Below, in pieces: positions 9,199 to 16,771 of a stretch of DNA of 64,000 nucleotides; position 1 is the stretch's first letter, and each line of letters opens with the position of its first letter. The translations under genes and the position numbers were made by a program. The notes under the pieces are model-generated. The model worked only from the letters and a program-made list of their open reading frames with translations. It was not told the DNA's origin and made no database searches. The stretch lies in the NCBI RefSeq assembly GCF_022899355.1, contig NZ_JALJCK010000018.1, positions 34,351 to 98,350 of the forward strand. The letters are read 5' to 3'. Origin of the DNA: Shinella yambaruensis (GTDB lineage Bacteria > Pseudomonadota > Alphaproteobacteria > Rhizobiales > Rhizobiaceae).

Positions 9199-10764
9199 CT
9201 ATTGATAATCTGTCTTTACTAATTTTGGGCGCAAATCCATGCAGAACAAAGCATCCGTACGGCAGGATTGCAATGTATGCTCTACACGACAAACGACCAT
9301 AGTCGTACTCAATATAGACTTACGGTCCCGACTAACATAGTCAATTGTTTCTGCATCCCATTTATATGGCGATTCACTTAAAATCTTTAGCTCAACGAGA
9401 GGATTACCATGGATCGCTATGAGCCCTCCGTTCGCCAACGCACTCCATTCGGCTTCAGGATGAAGCACAAATCTATGCTCAGTTAGGCCGGCAAATCGGC
9501 TATTTTCCTCAATTACGCTATCAAGTATATTAATGATATTATTATTCTTATTAATAGAAATACGGCGCCTGAGTGTATGCCCTGCTATTCTTTTATGCTC
9601 CCCAGTAACACAAAGAACTTCCCCTGTATTATTTGTAGATACTATTCTAGATACAGGCGATGCGCTATATTGAGGGCTATTCCAACTATGCCCCGCCAGA
9701 GAAAATGTAGAATGGCGAGCCTCAGAATTAAATGAAACTAATTTGTCCCAAGAAGCATATCCAGCAAAGCCCGGATCTTCAATAACAGGGTCGCCATTTA
9801 AATCAAGACAAAATGAAAGTTCATCATTCTGTTTATGGTTTCCAGAGTACATACCGCATGTAAAGAATAGATGTATTTCTTCCTTAATGTTATTATATAC
9901 GGTGAAGCCACAGCTAGACTCAAGAAGGTATTCACTATTTATGTCTGATAATGTTTTATTATAGTTTAATTCTTCTAACGAAGAGTTGGAAATGTTCAAT
10001 TTATTACTAAGATTTTCTATCTTTAAAATGTCCTTCGAATCAAGATGGCGATGTGAATCGCCAATTGCAAAAATTTCTCCATTTTTTCTAGTAGAAAATT
10101 TAATTATATTTTTTGTTGCCTCAACAATTTTCCCGCAAAATTTACGAAAATCCGAATTTTGGTCATTATCGAGCAAGCTCATTACCTCAATAAGGTCACA
10201 ACATATGGCACAGTTGTATACCTGATAAGAGATGGAATGTTCTCTTGTATATCCATCCTTATTGAACATTTCATTCAAGGTAGACCACGCACGATTAATT
10301 ATATTAGGCAAATCTATATTTGTAAAACTCGAGTTAAACCTTAAATAAAATTTAAGTAAAGCTATATCCATCATAAGCCCATGGTTGTGTCCGCTTCTAT
10401 AATTTTTATCATCTGTAATATTATTCAATTCCTCCTTAATAAGCCCCATGCACAGTTCTTCAGAATCAACATCTCTACTATATATAAATCTATCAAGATT
10501 AAATATTAGCTCCTGTATCCTTATAGATATGGTATGATCTCCGCGAAGATCAGAGTAATATGGATTTTTTCTTTTCCTAATTACATGAAAATCATAAAAA
10601 TCCTTGAGTATTAAGAAAACTTTTCTTTCATCTTTTACGCCACGAAGCCATCTCAAGCTGCACACATGATGGCGCCAGTTTTTACTTTTGTATGGGTCAC
10701 TATTCCAATCAAAAGGAAGGCTTACTTTCCAGTCTGGGAACGCAGGATGCCGAATTATAATCAT
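9199..10764 (-). CDS. AT-rich heparinase II/III-family protein
   Basis: 521 residues. The N-terminus has FDWNSDPYKSKNWRHHVCSL, comparable to VDWSADPFKNRSW in the second heparinase gene. Residues about 310-345 contain SGNHKQNDELSFCLDLNG followed by VIEDPGFAGY, the family signature with the DPG turn. It is the first gene of the leftward unit, followed after 17 bases by the acyltransferase. Codon use is very unlike most of the window: Asn, Ile, Lys and Ser are abundant, and AAT, ATA, AAA and TTA codons are common. It therefore probably entered by horizontal transfer from a low-GC donor. Substrate unknown; no signal peptide seen. Confidence 0.85.
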   Translation of the reverse strand: MIIIRHPAFPDWKVSLPFDWNSDPYKSKNWRHHVCSLRWLRGVKDERKVFLILKDFYDFHVIRKRKNPYYSDLRGDHTISIRIQELIFNLDRFIYSRDVDSEELCMGLIKEELNNITDDKNYRSGHNHGLMMDIALLKFYLRFNSSFTNIDLPNIINRAWSTLNEMFNKDGYTREHSISYQVYNCAICCDLIEVMSLLDNDQNSDFRKFCGKIVEATKNIIKFSTRKNGEIFAIGDSHRHLDSKDILKIENLSNKLNISNSSLEELNYNKTLSDINSEYLLESSCGFTVYNNIKEEIHLFFTCGMYSGNHKQNDELSFCLDLNGDPVIEDPGFAGYASWDKLVSFNSEARHSTFSLAGHSWNSPQYSASPVSRIVSTNNTGEVLCVTGEHKRIAGHTLRRRISINKNNNIINILDSVIEENSRFAGLTEHRFVLHPEAEWSALANGGLIAIHGNPLVELKILSESPYKWDAETIDYVSRDRKSILSTTMVVCRVEHTLQSCRTDALFCMDLRPKLVKTDYQ

Positions 10765-11158
10765 TCATTCAATCTCTAATAAGTTTGAATAAAACCTCAG
10801 GAAGAGAGTATTATAATGCGTTTCATCACCATTTTTATCACCTCATCTTTCTAGATTCTTGGTATTCCAAGGTTCGACACCTCACTCAATTTCCTGCTTC
10901 CTGGCGTCTATCCATTCGAATCCCGACTAGTACTAAGTGTGTTTAGCCGCCATTTTCGGTAAAAGAAGGTTTTCATCTGCGTGTTGTAGGCATTCCTGAT
11001 GGCGTCGGCAAGCGGTGCGCTCATTTCACGTGCATGCCTCTGGAACTGACTGGGAGCTTGTTCGGTTTATAATCATTGATCTATGATCTCCGACAGGAGA
11101 GCGGTAGACGGGATTTGATCGCCATCCTTCATAAGAAATACAAGAGCAGGCCCGAGAC
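10765..11158. other. Intergenic region between divergent genes, with a composition change
   Basis: 394 bases between the leftward heparinase unit and the rightward methyltransferase-like gene. The left part is AT-rich like the heparinase gene and the right part is GC-rich like the backbone, so the edge of the imported segment lies near 10,900. On the minus strand a short open frame (about 11,065-10,910) encodes MSAPLADAIRN... and ...MKTFFYRKWRLNTLST; it could be the end of a lost gene but is too short to identify. Promoters for both neighbours must lie here; none was recognised with confidence. Confidence 0.5.
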
Positions 11159-11794
11159 ATGGCAGCAACCACCCCCTTCATGCCCGAGGCGGCGGTCGAG
11201 CATTTTACCCGCGCCTATGCAGAAGCGAAGGTGATCCTCGAATACGGTTCCGGCGGTTCGACCGAGGTCGCCGCCCGCATGCCGGGAAAATACATCATGA
11301 GCGTCGAGAGCGACCGGGTCTGGGCACGCGAGCTTCGCCAGAAGCTCTCCGGTCCCGGCATCCTGTCGCATGCCGTGATCCACCATGTCGATATCGGCAA
11401 CACCGGTCCGTGGGGCCGGCCGCTCGATGATCGCGAATGGCGCGACTTCCACGCCTATCCGAACAGCGTCTGGGACCAGCCCTGGTTCCGCCACCCCGAC
11501 GTGGTGCTGATCGACGGACGCTTCCGCACCGCCTGTCTCGCCACCGTCCTGCTGCGGGCGGAGCGCCCGGTGCGGGTCCTGTTCGACGATTACGGCGTGC
11601 GCCTGCTCTATCACCAGCTGGAAGGGATCATAAAGCCGGTGCGGATGGTCGGACGCATGGCCGAGTTCCATGTCGAGCCGAACCTGGTGCGCCAGCGCGA
11701 CATCGGCCTGCTGATCGGGCAATTCTTCCAGGTCTCGCTTCACGGCATGGTGGAAAAAGATTATCAGGTGTCCCATCCGGTCCGGATGAGATAG
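11159..11794 (+). CDS. SAM-methyltransferase-like protein of a glycan cluster
   Basis: 211 residues. Residues 20-50 have VILEYGSGGSTEVAARMPGK, a Rossmann motif I-like EYGSGGST, then YIMSVESDRVWA with the acidic end of strand 2 and, around residue 115, DVVLIDGRFRTACLATVLL. This resembles class I methyltransferase-like proteins often found among EPS and glycan genes. The C-terminal 60 residues differ from standard methyltransferases. The reaction is unknown. A weak GAGCAGG precedes the ATG. The gene is followed after 18 bases by the coiled-coil methyltransferase gene, so the two are probably co-transcribed. Confidence 0.7.
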   Translation: MAATTPFMPEAAVEHFTRAYAEAKVILEYGSGGSTEVAARMPGKYIMSVESDRVWARELRQKLSGPGILSHAVIHHVDIGNTGPWGRPLDDREWRDFHAYPNSVWDQPWFRHPDVVLIDGRFRTACLATVLLRAERPVRVLFDDYGVRLLYHQLEGIIKPVRMVGRMAEFHVEPNLVRQRDIGLLIGQFFQVSLHGMVEKDYQVSHPVRMR

Positions 11795-11812
11795 ACGATG
11801 CGGGAGACCAGT

Positions 11813-14542
11813 ATGACCAGGAATGCAGCGACCTCGCGTCGTGCCAAGCAGACGAACCCGGCGACAGAACTCGCAGCCTCGGTTGTGGCGCCGCTTCCGG
11901 CGCGCAACGAGCAATTGCAGCCCCCCTTTTCCACCCAGGCGCTGTTCTGGCGGCCGCATCATCCGGCGATGTCCCCGGCACTGGGGCAGATCCCCTTCCT
12001 GTTCTGGCTGACGGAGACCGTCCGGCCGCGCACGGTCGTGCAGTTCGGGATCGGCGACGGGGTCATCTATATGGGCCTCTGCCAGGGGAGCGAACGCCTC
12101 GGAGACAGCACGATCTGCCTGGGCATCCAGGCGGAAGAGCCGCTCCTGCCCCCGGCCATGCGCGCCCAGCACGATGCACGCTATTCGGATTTCTCCGAGC
12201 TGCGCCATGGCGACATCAAGACGGTCGCCCCGCACTTCGCCGGCGAGATCGACCTCCTGGTGCTGAATCAGGCGCTGGACGCCGATGCGCTCGCCCGCTT
12301 CCGCAGCAGCTGGCTGCCGCGCCTGTCGAACCGCTCCGTGATCCTGCTGTGCAATCCCGACACGGTCTTTTCCGACGAGGCCGCGCGGGAAATCCTGTTT
12401 CCCGGCCAGGCTCGATCGATCGTGTTCGGGCCCGTTTCCACAGGCGGTCACGCCGTGGAAGCCATACTCCACGGCAAGGAGCAGGCCGAGCGGCTGGTCG
12501 CTCTTGCCTCGCAACGCCCCGGAGAGCACGCCTATCTCGTCACAAGGCAGGTCTTCAACCGCCTGGGGCAGGGCATCGAGGCGATCCAGAGAGCGCAAAC
12601 CATCCAGAAAGAGAGAGACAACCTTCGCGTTTCCCTGAAGACGACGCAGGAAAGCCTGAAGACGCTGGAGACGAAACTCGACGCACAGCGGGCCGAGACG
12701 AGGACGGCCCGGGCGGCCGAAACGGCCGAAGTGTCGCGACAGGCGGACATGGTGGCGCGTCTCCATGACATGGAACAGCTGCTTTCCGAGAAGAACCAGC
12801 AGACCATTCTTCTCAGCGCCGAAAAGACAGGTCTCGAAAGCCGGATCACGGAGCTTGCGGCACAGGCCACGACACGGGAGGCGGAACACAAGACCACGCT
12901 GGAGATGATGCAGCGGCGCGAGGAGGAGACGCTTGCCGCGCTGCGCGCCGAACGGGAATCCTTCAGCGCTGTGAAGACCGCCCTCGAGGCACAGCTCGGG
13001 GCGCTACGGGCCGAGCATGAAGGGCATGCCACGCTCCTCGCCGAACGGCACGCGGCCGAGGCCGCGGAGCGGACGGCCGAAATCGAGGCCCTGCACCACG
13101 AGAAATCGGCCATCGAGACGCAGCTCGGCGAAACCCGCGCCGCGCAGGAGGAGCAGACAAGGCAAGCTGCGATCCTCACCGAACGGCACGCGGCCGAGGC
13201 CGCGGAGCGGACGGCCGAGATCGAGGCCCTGCGCCACGAGAAATCGGCCATCGAGGCGCAGCTCGGCGAAACCCGCGCCGCGCAGGAGGAGCAGGCAAGA
13301 CAGGCCGCGCTCCTCGCCGAGCGGCACGCAGCCGAGGCTAGGGAGCGGGCGGCAGAAATCGAGGCCCTGCGCCACGAGAAATCAGCCATCGAGGCACAGC
13401 TTGGCGAGGCCCGCGCCGCGCAGGAGGAGCAGGCAAGGCAAGCTGCGATCCTCGCCGAACGGCACGCGGCCGAGGCTAGGGAGCGGGCGGCCGAAATCGA
13501 GGCCCTGCGCCACGAGAAATCAGCGATCGAGGCGCAGCTCGGCGAGACCCGCACCGCGCAGGAGGAGCAGGCAAGGCAGGCAGCACTCCTCACCGAGCGG
13601 TACGCGGCCGAGGCTGTAGAGCGGATGGCCGAGATCGAGGCCCTGCGCCACGAGAAATCGGCCATCGAGGCGCAGCTCGGCGAGACCCGCACCGCGCAGG
13701 AAGAGCAGGCAAGACAGGTCGCGATCCTCGCCGAACGGCACGCGACCGAAGCTGCAGAGCGGATGGCCGAGATCGAGGCCCTGCGCCATGAAAAATCGGC
13801 CGTCGAGGCACAGCTCGACGAAGATCGGATTGCGCAGGAGGAGCAGGCAAGACAGGCCGCACTCCTCACCGAGCGGTACGCGGCCGAGGCTGCGGAGCGG
13901 ACGGCCGAGATCGAGGCCCTGCGCCACGAGAAATCGGCCCTCGAGGCGCAGCTCGGCGAGGCCCGGACCGCGCACGAGGACCGGATCGAGGATATCGCCC
14001 TGCTGACCGGGAAATATAACGACGATATCGTGGAGCTGAGGGCCGAACTGGAAACCCTGGGCGCTGCGCGCGCTCTGCTCGAGACGAAGCTTGCCGATGC
14101 ACAGGCCGCGAGCGAGCTGCGGATCAAGGCGCTGGAAGGCGAGCTCCAGAAGCGCGACCAGCAATACAAGGCGGAGCGCAACGAACTCAATCGGCGGGGG
14201 GCCGAGCTTTCCGCCAAGCTCGATGCCGTCGCGTCCGAGGCCCTGCAGACGCAGCAGAGGCTTGCCGGCCTGCACAAGACAGCGGGAGAGGAACTCGGCC
14301 GCGTGGTCAAGGCCCTGCTTCCGGCCGACAAGAACGGGTTCCTGGCGAAGAAGACATCGCTGCCGGAACAGGCAAAGCTGCTGATCGACAAGGGGATCGT
14401 GGAGCCGGGCTGGTATCTCGAACATCATGCGGATGTCGCCGCCGCCGGAATGGATCCGGCCGTGCACTACCTGCTGCACGGCGCGGAAGAAGGCCGCCTG
14501 CCCCGCCGGAGACTGGAGGAGGCCGCGCGCGCATCCAAGTGA
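11813..14542 (+). CDS. Methyltransferase-like domain fused to a long repeated coiled coil and a WY...HYL motif
   Basis: Start chosen at the ATG preceded by GGGAGA at 7-base spacing; an in-frame ATG at 11798 is the alternative. 909 residues. Residues about 40-250 look like a class I SAM-dependent fold (VVQFGIGDGVIYMGLCQ, then IDLLVLNQAL). Residues 255-820 are an almost continuous Glu/Ala/Arg-rich coiled coil holding seven copies of a 46-residue unit. The last 60 residues contain GWYLEHHADVAAAGMDP and VHYLLHGAEEGRLP, a motif that recurs four times in the GT4 protein at 16772-18697. It has no signal peptide or membrane segment. A cytoplasmic scaffold that brings a modifying domain to the glycosyltransferases is an inference; long coiled coils that measure chain length are known in some O-antigen systems (WbdD type). 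Confidence 0.75.
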   Translation: MTRNAATSRRAKQTNPATELAASVVAPLPARNEQLQPPFSTQALFWRPHHPAMSPALGQIPFLFWLTETVRPRTVVQFGIGDGVIYMGLCQGSERLGDSTICLGIQAEEPLLPPAMRAQHDARYSDFSELRHGDIKTVAPHFAGEIDLLVLNQALDADALARFRSSWLPRLSNRSVILLCNPDTVFSDEAAREILFPGQARSIVFGPVSTGGHAVEAILHGKEQAERLVALASQRPGEHAYLVTRQVFNRLGQGIEAIQRAQTIQKERDNLRVSLKTTQESLKTLETKLDAQRAETRTARAAETAEVSRQADMVARLHDMEQLLSEKNQQTILLSAEKTGLESRITELAAQATTREAEHKTTLEMMQRREEETLAALRAERESFSAVKTALEAQLGALRAEHEGHATLLAERHAAEAAERTAEIEALHHEKSAIETQLGETRAAQEEQTRQAAILTERHAAEAAERTAEIEALRHEKSAIEAQLGETRAAQEEQARQAALLAERHAAEARERAAEIEALRHEKSAIEAQLGEARAAQEEQARQAAILAERHAAEARERAAEIEALRHEKSAIEAQLGETRTAQEEQARQAALLTERYAAEAVERMAEIEALRHEKSAIEAQLGETRTAQEEQARQVAILAERHATEAAERMAEIEALRHEKSAVEAQLDEDRIAQEEQARQAALLTERYAAEAAERTAEIEALRHEKSALEAQLGEARTAHEDRIEDIALLTGKYNDDIVELRAELETLGAARALLETKLADAQAASELRIKALEGELQKRDQQYKAERNELNRRGAELSAKLDAVASEALQTQQRLAGLHKTAGEELGRVVKALLPADKNGFLAKKTSLPEQAKLLIDKGIVEPGWYLEHHADVAAAGMDPAVHYLLHGAEEGRLPRRRLEEAARASK
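13031..13996 (+). repeat. Seven tandem 138-bp repeats inside the coiled-coil gene
   Basis: Units begin at 13031, 13169, 13307, 13445, 13583, 13721 and 13859. Each encodes 46 residues built around ERHAAEAAERTAEIEALRHE and KSAIEAQLGETRAAQEEQA. The reading frame is kept in all copies. The middle copies are nearly identical at the DNA level, while the first, sixth and seventh have drifted more (for example EDRIAQEEQA and ARTAHEDRIED). The near identity suggests recent expansion or gene conversion. Confidence 0.95.
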
Positions 14543-14574
14543 CACCGCCCGGCGGAGGGAGATCCGGAGCATTT

Positions 14575-14668
14575 CCAGCCGAAGCGGCATCGCTTCGGCG
14601 CGGGACAATGCGGTAAGACAAGATGCCAGGGCAAATCCGGTGAACCGGATGTCACCGGACTTGCCCCA
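14575..14668. repeat. Dispersed intergenic palindromic element, copy A
   Basis: GCATTTCC is followed by the perfect stem GCCGAAGCG/CGCTTCGGC (14578-14586 and 14591-14599), then GACAATGCGGTAA, then a second stem TCCGGTGA/TCACCGGA (14636-14643 and 14652-14659) with flanking GGCAA/TTGCC. Related blocks occur near 25.4, 42.4, 44.5 and 54.1 kb, always between genes. Confidence 0.75.
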
Positions 14669-14765
14669 GGGACCGCGTCACCCCGCCTCGGCGGGCACTC
14701 CGTCCCGCCGGGCATCCGTGTATCCGGCGAAAAGAGGCCGGGATAGGCGGGTTTCGGGAGAAACG

Positions 14766-16673
14766 ATGAGCATGAAGAAGGCGCCGTCCACCCTGCCGGG
14801 CTCCCTGTTGCTGAGCGCCGCGGAAAGGCTGAGGGAAGAAGGGCGTCCGGATTCGGCGATATCCCTCCTGAGATACCTGGACGGCTATGCCCATGATCGT
14901 CCCGTTCTGCGCGGCATGAATGCCTTGTGGCGCCAGGTCGCGGGAGGAGATGCGCACAGGGCCAGGGGCACAGGCAACGACAATTGGACCGGCTACGGCA
15001 ATCCGGTTCCAAACAGGCCGAAGTGCCTGAGCATACTCGACGAGATCAGCGACCTGAACTGGTCGACGGATTTCGATTGCACCCGCCTCGTCCGCCGCGC
15101 CGCGCTGGAGCAGATTTCCGGGGCGGATTACGATTTCGTCCTGATCGAGACCGCCTGGCTGGGCTACGAATCCGACTGGATCTACGCCTTCACCTCCCCC
15201 GGGCTGGGACATGCGCATTCCGGGCAGCTGGTGGCGGTGCTGCAGCAGCTGCGCGCGCAATCGAACAAGCCGATCGTCCTGGTGAACAAGGAGGATCCGC
15301 TGCATTTCGAAAAATTCCTGCCGGTGATGAAATATGCGGACCATATTTTCACCACCGACGCGCAGATGGTGGAAAGCTACCGGGAGCGCACCAATGCCCT
15401 GAGCGTCACCCCCCTGCCCTTCGCGGCGAACATGGCGATCACCAATCCGGTGGGACGGGTGCGCGAGCCCCAGGAGGACCTCTGTTTCGCCGGCTCCTAC
15501 TATTCCGGCGGATACGAGGAGCGCGCGCGCCAGATGAACTACATGCTGGAGCCGATCGTCGCCGCCAAGGGCGTAATCTACGACCGCCAGTCTTTCCTGG
15601 ACGATCCGGCCTATCATTTCCCCAGGCGTTTCCGCCCGTTCATCCGCCCATCGGTCCCCTTCAGGGACATGATCGCGCTTTACCGGCGGTTCAAGGTCTT
15701 CCTCAACGTCAACACGATCGTCTCCTCCCCGACGATGATGTCGCGCCGCGTCTATGAGCTTCTCGCCAGCGGCACGCCCGTCGTCTCAGCGCCCTCGCGC
15801 GCCCTGGAGGAGCATTTCCCGGGCATCGTGCCGACAGCATCGAACGCGCGGGCGGCGCGGGACGCGGTCGAAAGGCTGCTGGAGGACGAGGCGCACTGGT
15901 GGAAGACCAGCCAGAAAGGCATCCGCGAAGTCGCGCTCCGGCATCAATATGCCCATCGCGCCGCGCTGATCCGTTCGGTCGTCTGGGGCAGCGAGGCCGA
16001 CCGGCCTGCCCCCCTGGTATCGATCGTGCTCCCGGCCGGGCGCGCGACGCATCTCGACCGGATCGCCGAGAACATCGCGGCGCAGACCTATCCGCGCATC
16101 GAGGCCGTTCTTGCCTTGAGCGACGACCTGCCGGAACAGCAGCTGGCCGGGCTCGAAAGGCGGCTTTCGGCCGCGAAGAACGTCCAGCGGGTCGAGATCG
16201 TGCGGCTGCCGCCGTCCGTTTCGACCGGAACGCGGCTCAACCGCGCCATCGCCGCCGCGCAGGGGGAATTCATCGCCGTTTTCGACGACGGCAGCCTGTA
16301 CCTGCCCAACTACCTGACGGATATGATCCTGACCTTCGATTTTTCGGGCGCCGAGATCGCCGGGAAACGAACCTATCCGGCCTGGACGGGGCAGGAGGAC
16401 CGGCTGGCCCTGCTCCATCCGGGCTGCGAGCACAGCCATGTTCCCGCCGTGTGCGGTGCGACCGTGGTCGCCCGGAAATCCTGGCTTGAAAAATGCCCCT
16501 ATGCGGATCGCGACGAGGAGACGGACGGCGCGCTCTTCAGGGCCACCCTCGCGGCGGGGGGCAGGATCTATTCCGCCGATCATTTCAATTTCCTCCCGGA
16601 ACCGGTCGGGCCCGGGGCGTTTGCCGGCCGGCCGGGCGAGGCGGGAGGAGACATCGCAGACTGGCGCCTTTAG
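14766..16673 (+). CDS. CgeB-type glycosyltransferase with a C-terminal GT2-like domain
   Basis: Start chosen at the ATG preceded by GGGAG at 7-base spacing; the longer open frame upstream (from 14427) crosses the end of the previous gene and a palindromic element and is not believed. 635 residues. Residues about 80-405 are CgeB/DUF3880-like (VNKEDPLHFEKFLP, LCFAGSYYSGGYEERARQ, RRVYELLASGTPVV). Residues about 415-630 resemble GT2: PLVSIVLPAGRA, then AQGEFIAVFDDGSLYLPNYL with an acidic DD where GT2 enzymes keep DXD. The same two blocks occur in the large protein at the left edge. The GT2 half here looks better preserved. It probably transfers a sugar in the cytoplasm; specificity unknown. Confidence 0.82.
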   Translation: MSMKKAPSTLPGSLLLSAAERLREEGRPDSAISLLRYLDGYAHDRPVLRGMNALWRQVAGGDAHRARGTGNDNWTGYGNPVPNRPKCLSILDEISDLNWSTDFDCTRLVRRAALEQISGADYDFVLIETAWLGYESDWIYAFTSPGLGHAHSGQLVAVLQQLRAQSNKPIVLVNKEDPLHFEKFLPVMKYADHIFTTDAQMVESYRERTNALSVTPLPFAANMAITNPVGRVREPQEDLCFAGSYYSGGYEERARQMNYMLEPIVAAKGVIYDRQSFLDDPAYHFPRRFRPFIRPSVPFRDMIALYRRFKVFLNVNTIVSSPTMMSRRVYELLASGTPVVSAPSRALEEHFPGIVPTASNARAARDAVERLLEDEAHWWKTSQKGIREVALRHQYAHRAALIRSVVWGSEADRPAPLVSIVLPAGRATHLDRIAENIAAQTYPRIEAVLALSDDLPEQQLAGLERRLSAAKNVQRVEIVRLPPSVSTGTRLNRAIAAAQGEFIAVFDDGSLYLPNYLTDMILTFDFSGAEIAGKRTYPAWTGQEDRLALLHPGCEHSHVPAVCGATVVARKSWLEKCPYADRDEETDGALFRATLAAGGRIYSADHFNFLPEPVGPGAFAGRPGEAGGDIADWRL

Positions 16674-16771
16674 AGGCACGACATTTCGGTTGCGTCCGGT
16701 CCGGCCGCGATTGTAGTAATGCCCGAAGGTCGGGCCGGCAGACTTGCGGCGAAACAGGGAGGCCGCTCACC

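Noticed and set aside
10905..10945. tRNA T-arm-like TTCGAATCCCGAC
   Set aside because: The bases on either side do not pair as a T-stem and no other tRNA arms can be drawn; not an attachment site on this evidence.
10910..11065. Short minus-strand frame MSAPLADAIRN...
   Set aside because: Only about 45-50 codons, no ribosome binding site, no family recognised; noted only as a possible gene remnant.
12532..14391. Long minus-strand frame opposite the coiled-coil gene
   Set aside because: A Ser/Arg/Cys-rich product that mirrors the 138-bp repeats; the plus strand has the recognisable protein.
16493..16771. Extension of the GT4 frame back to an ATG at 16493
   Set aside because: That part overlaps the end of the CgeB-type glycosyltransferase in another frame and its product looks like a shadow (Arg/Gly-rich, no motif).
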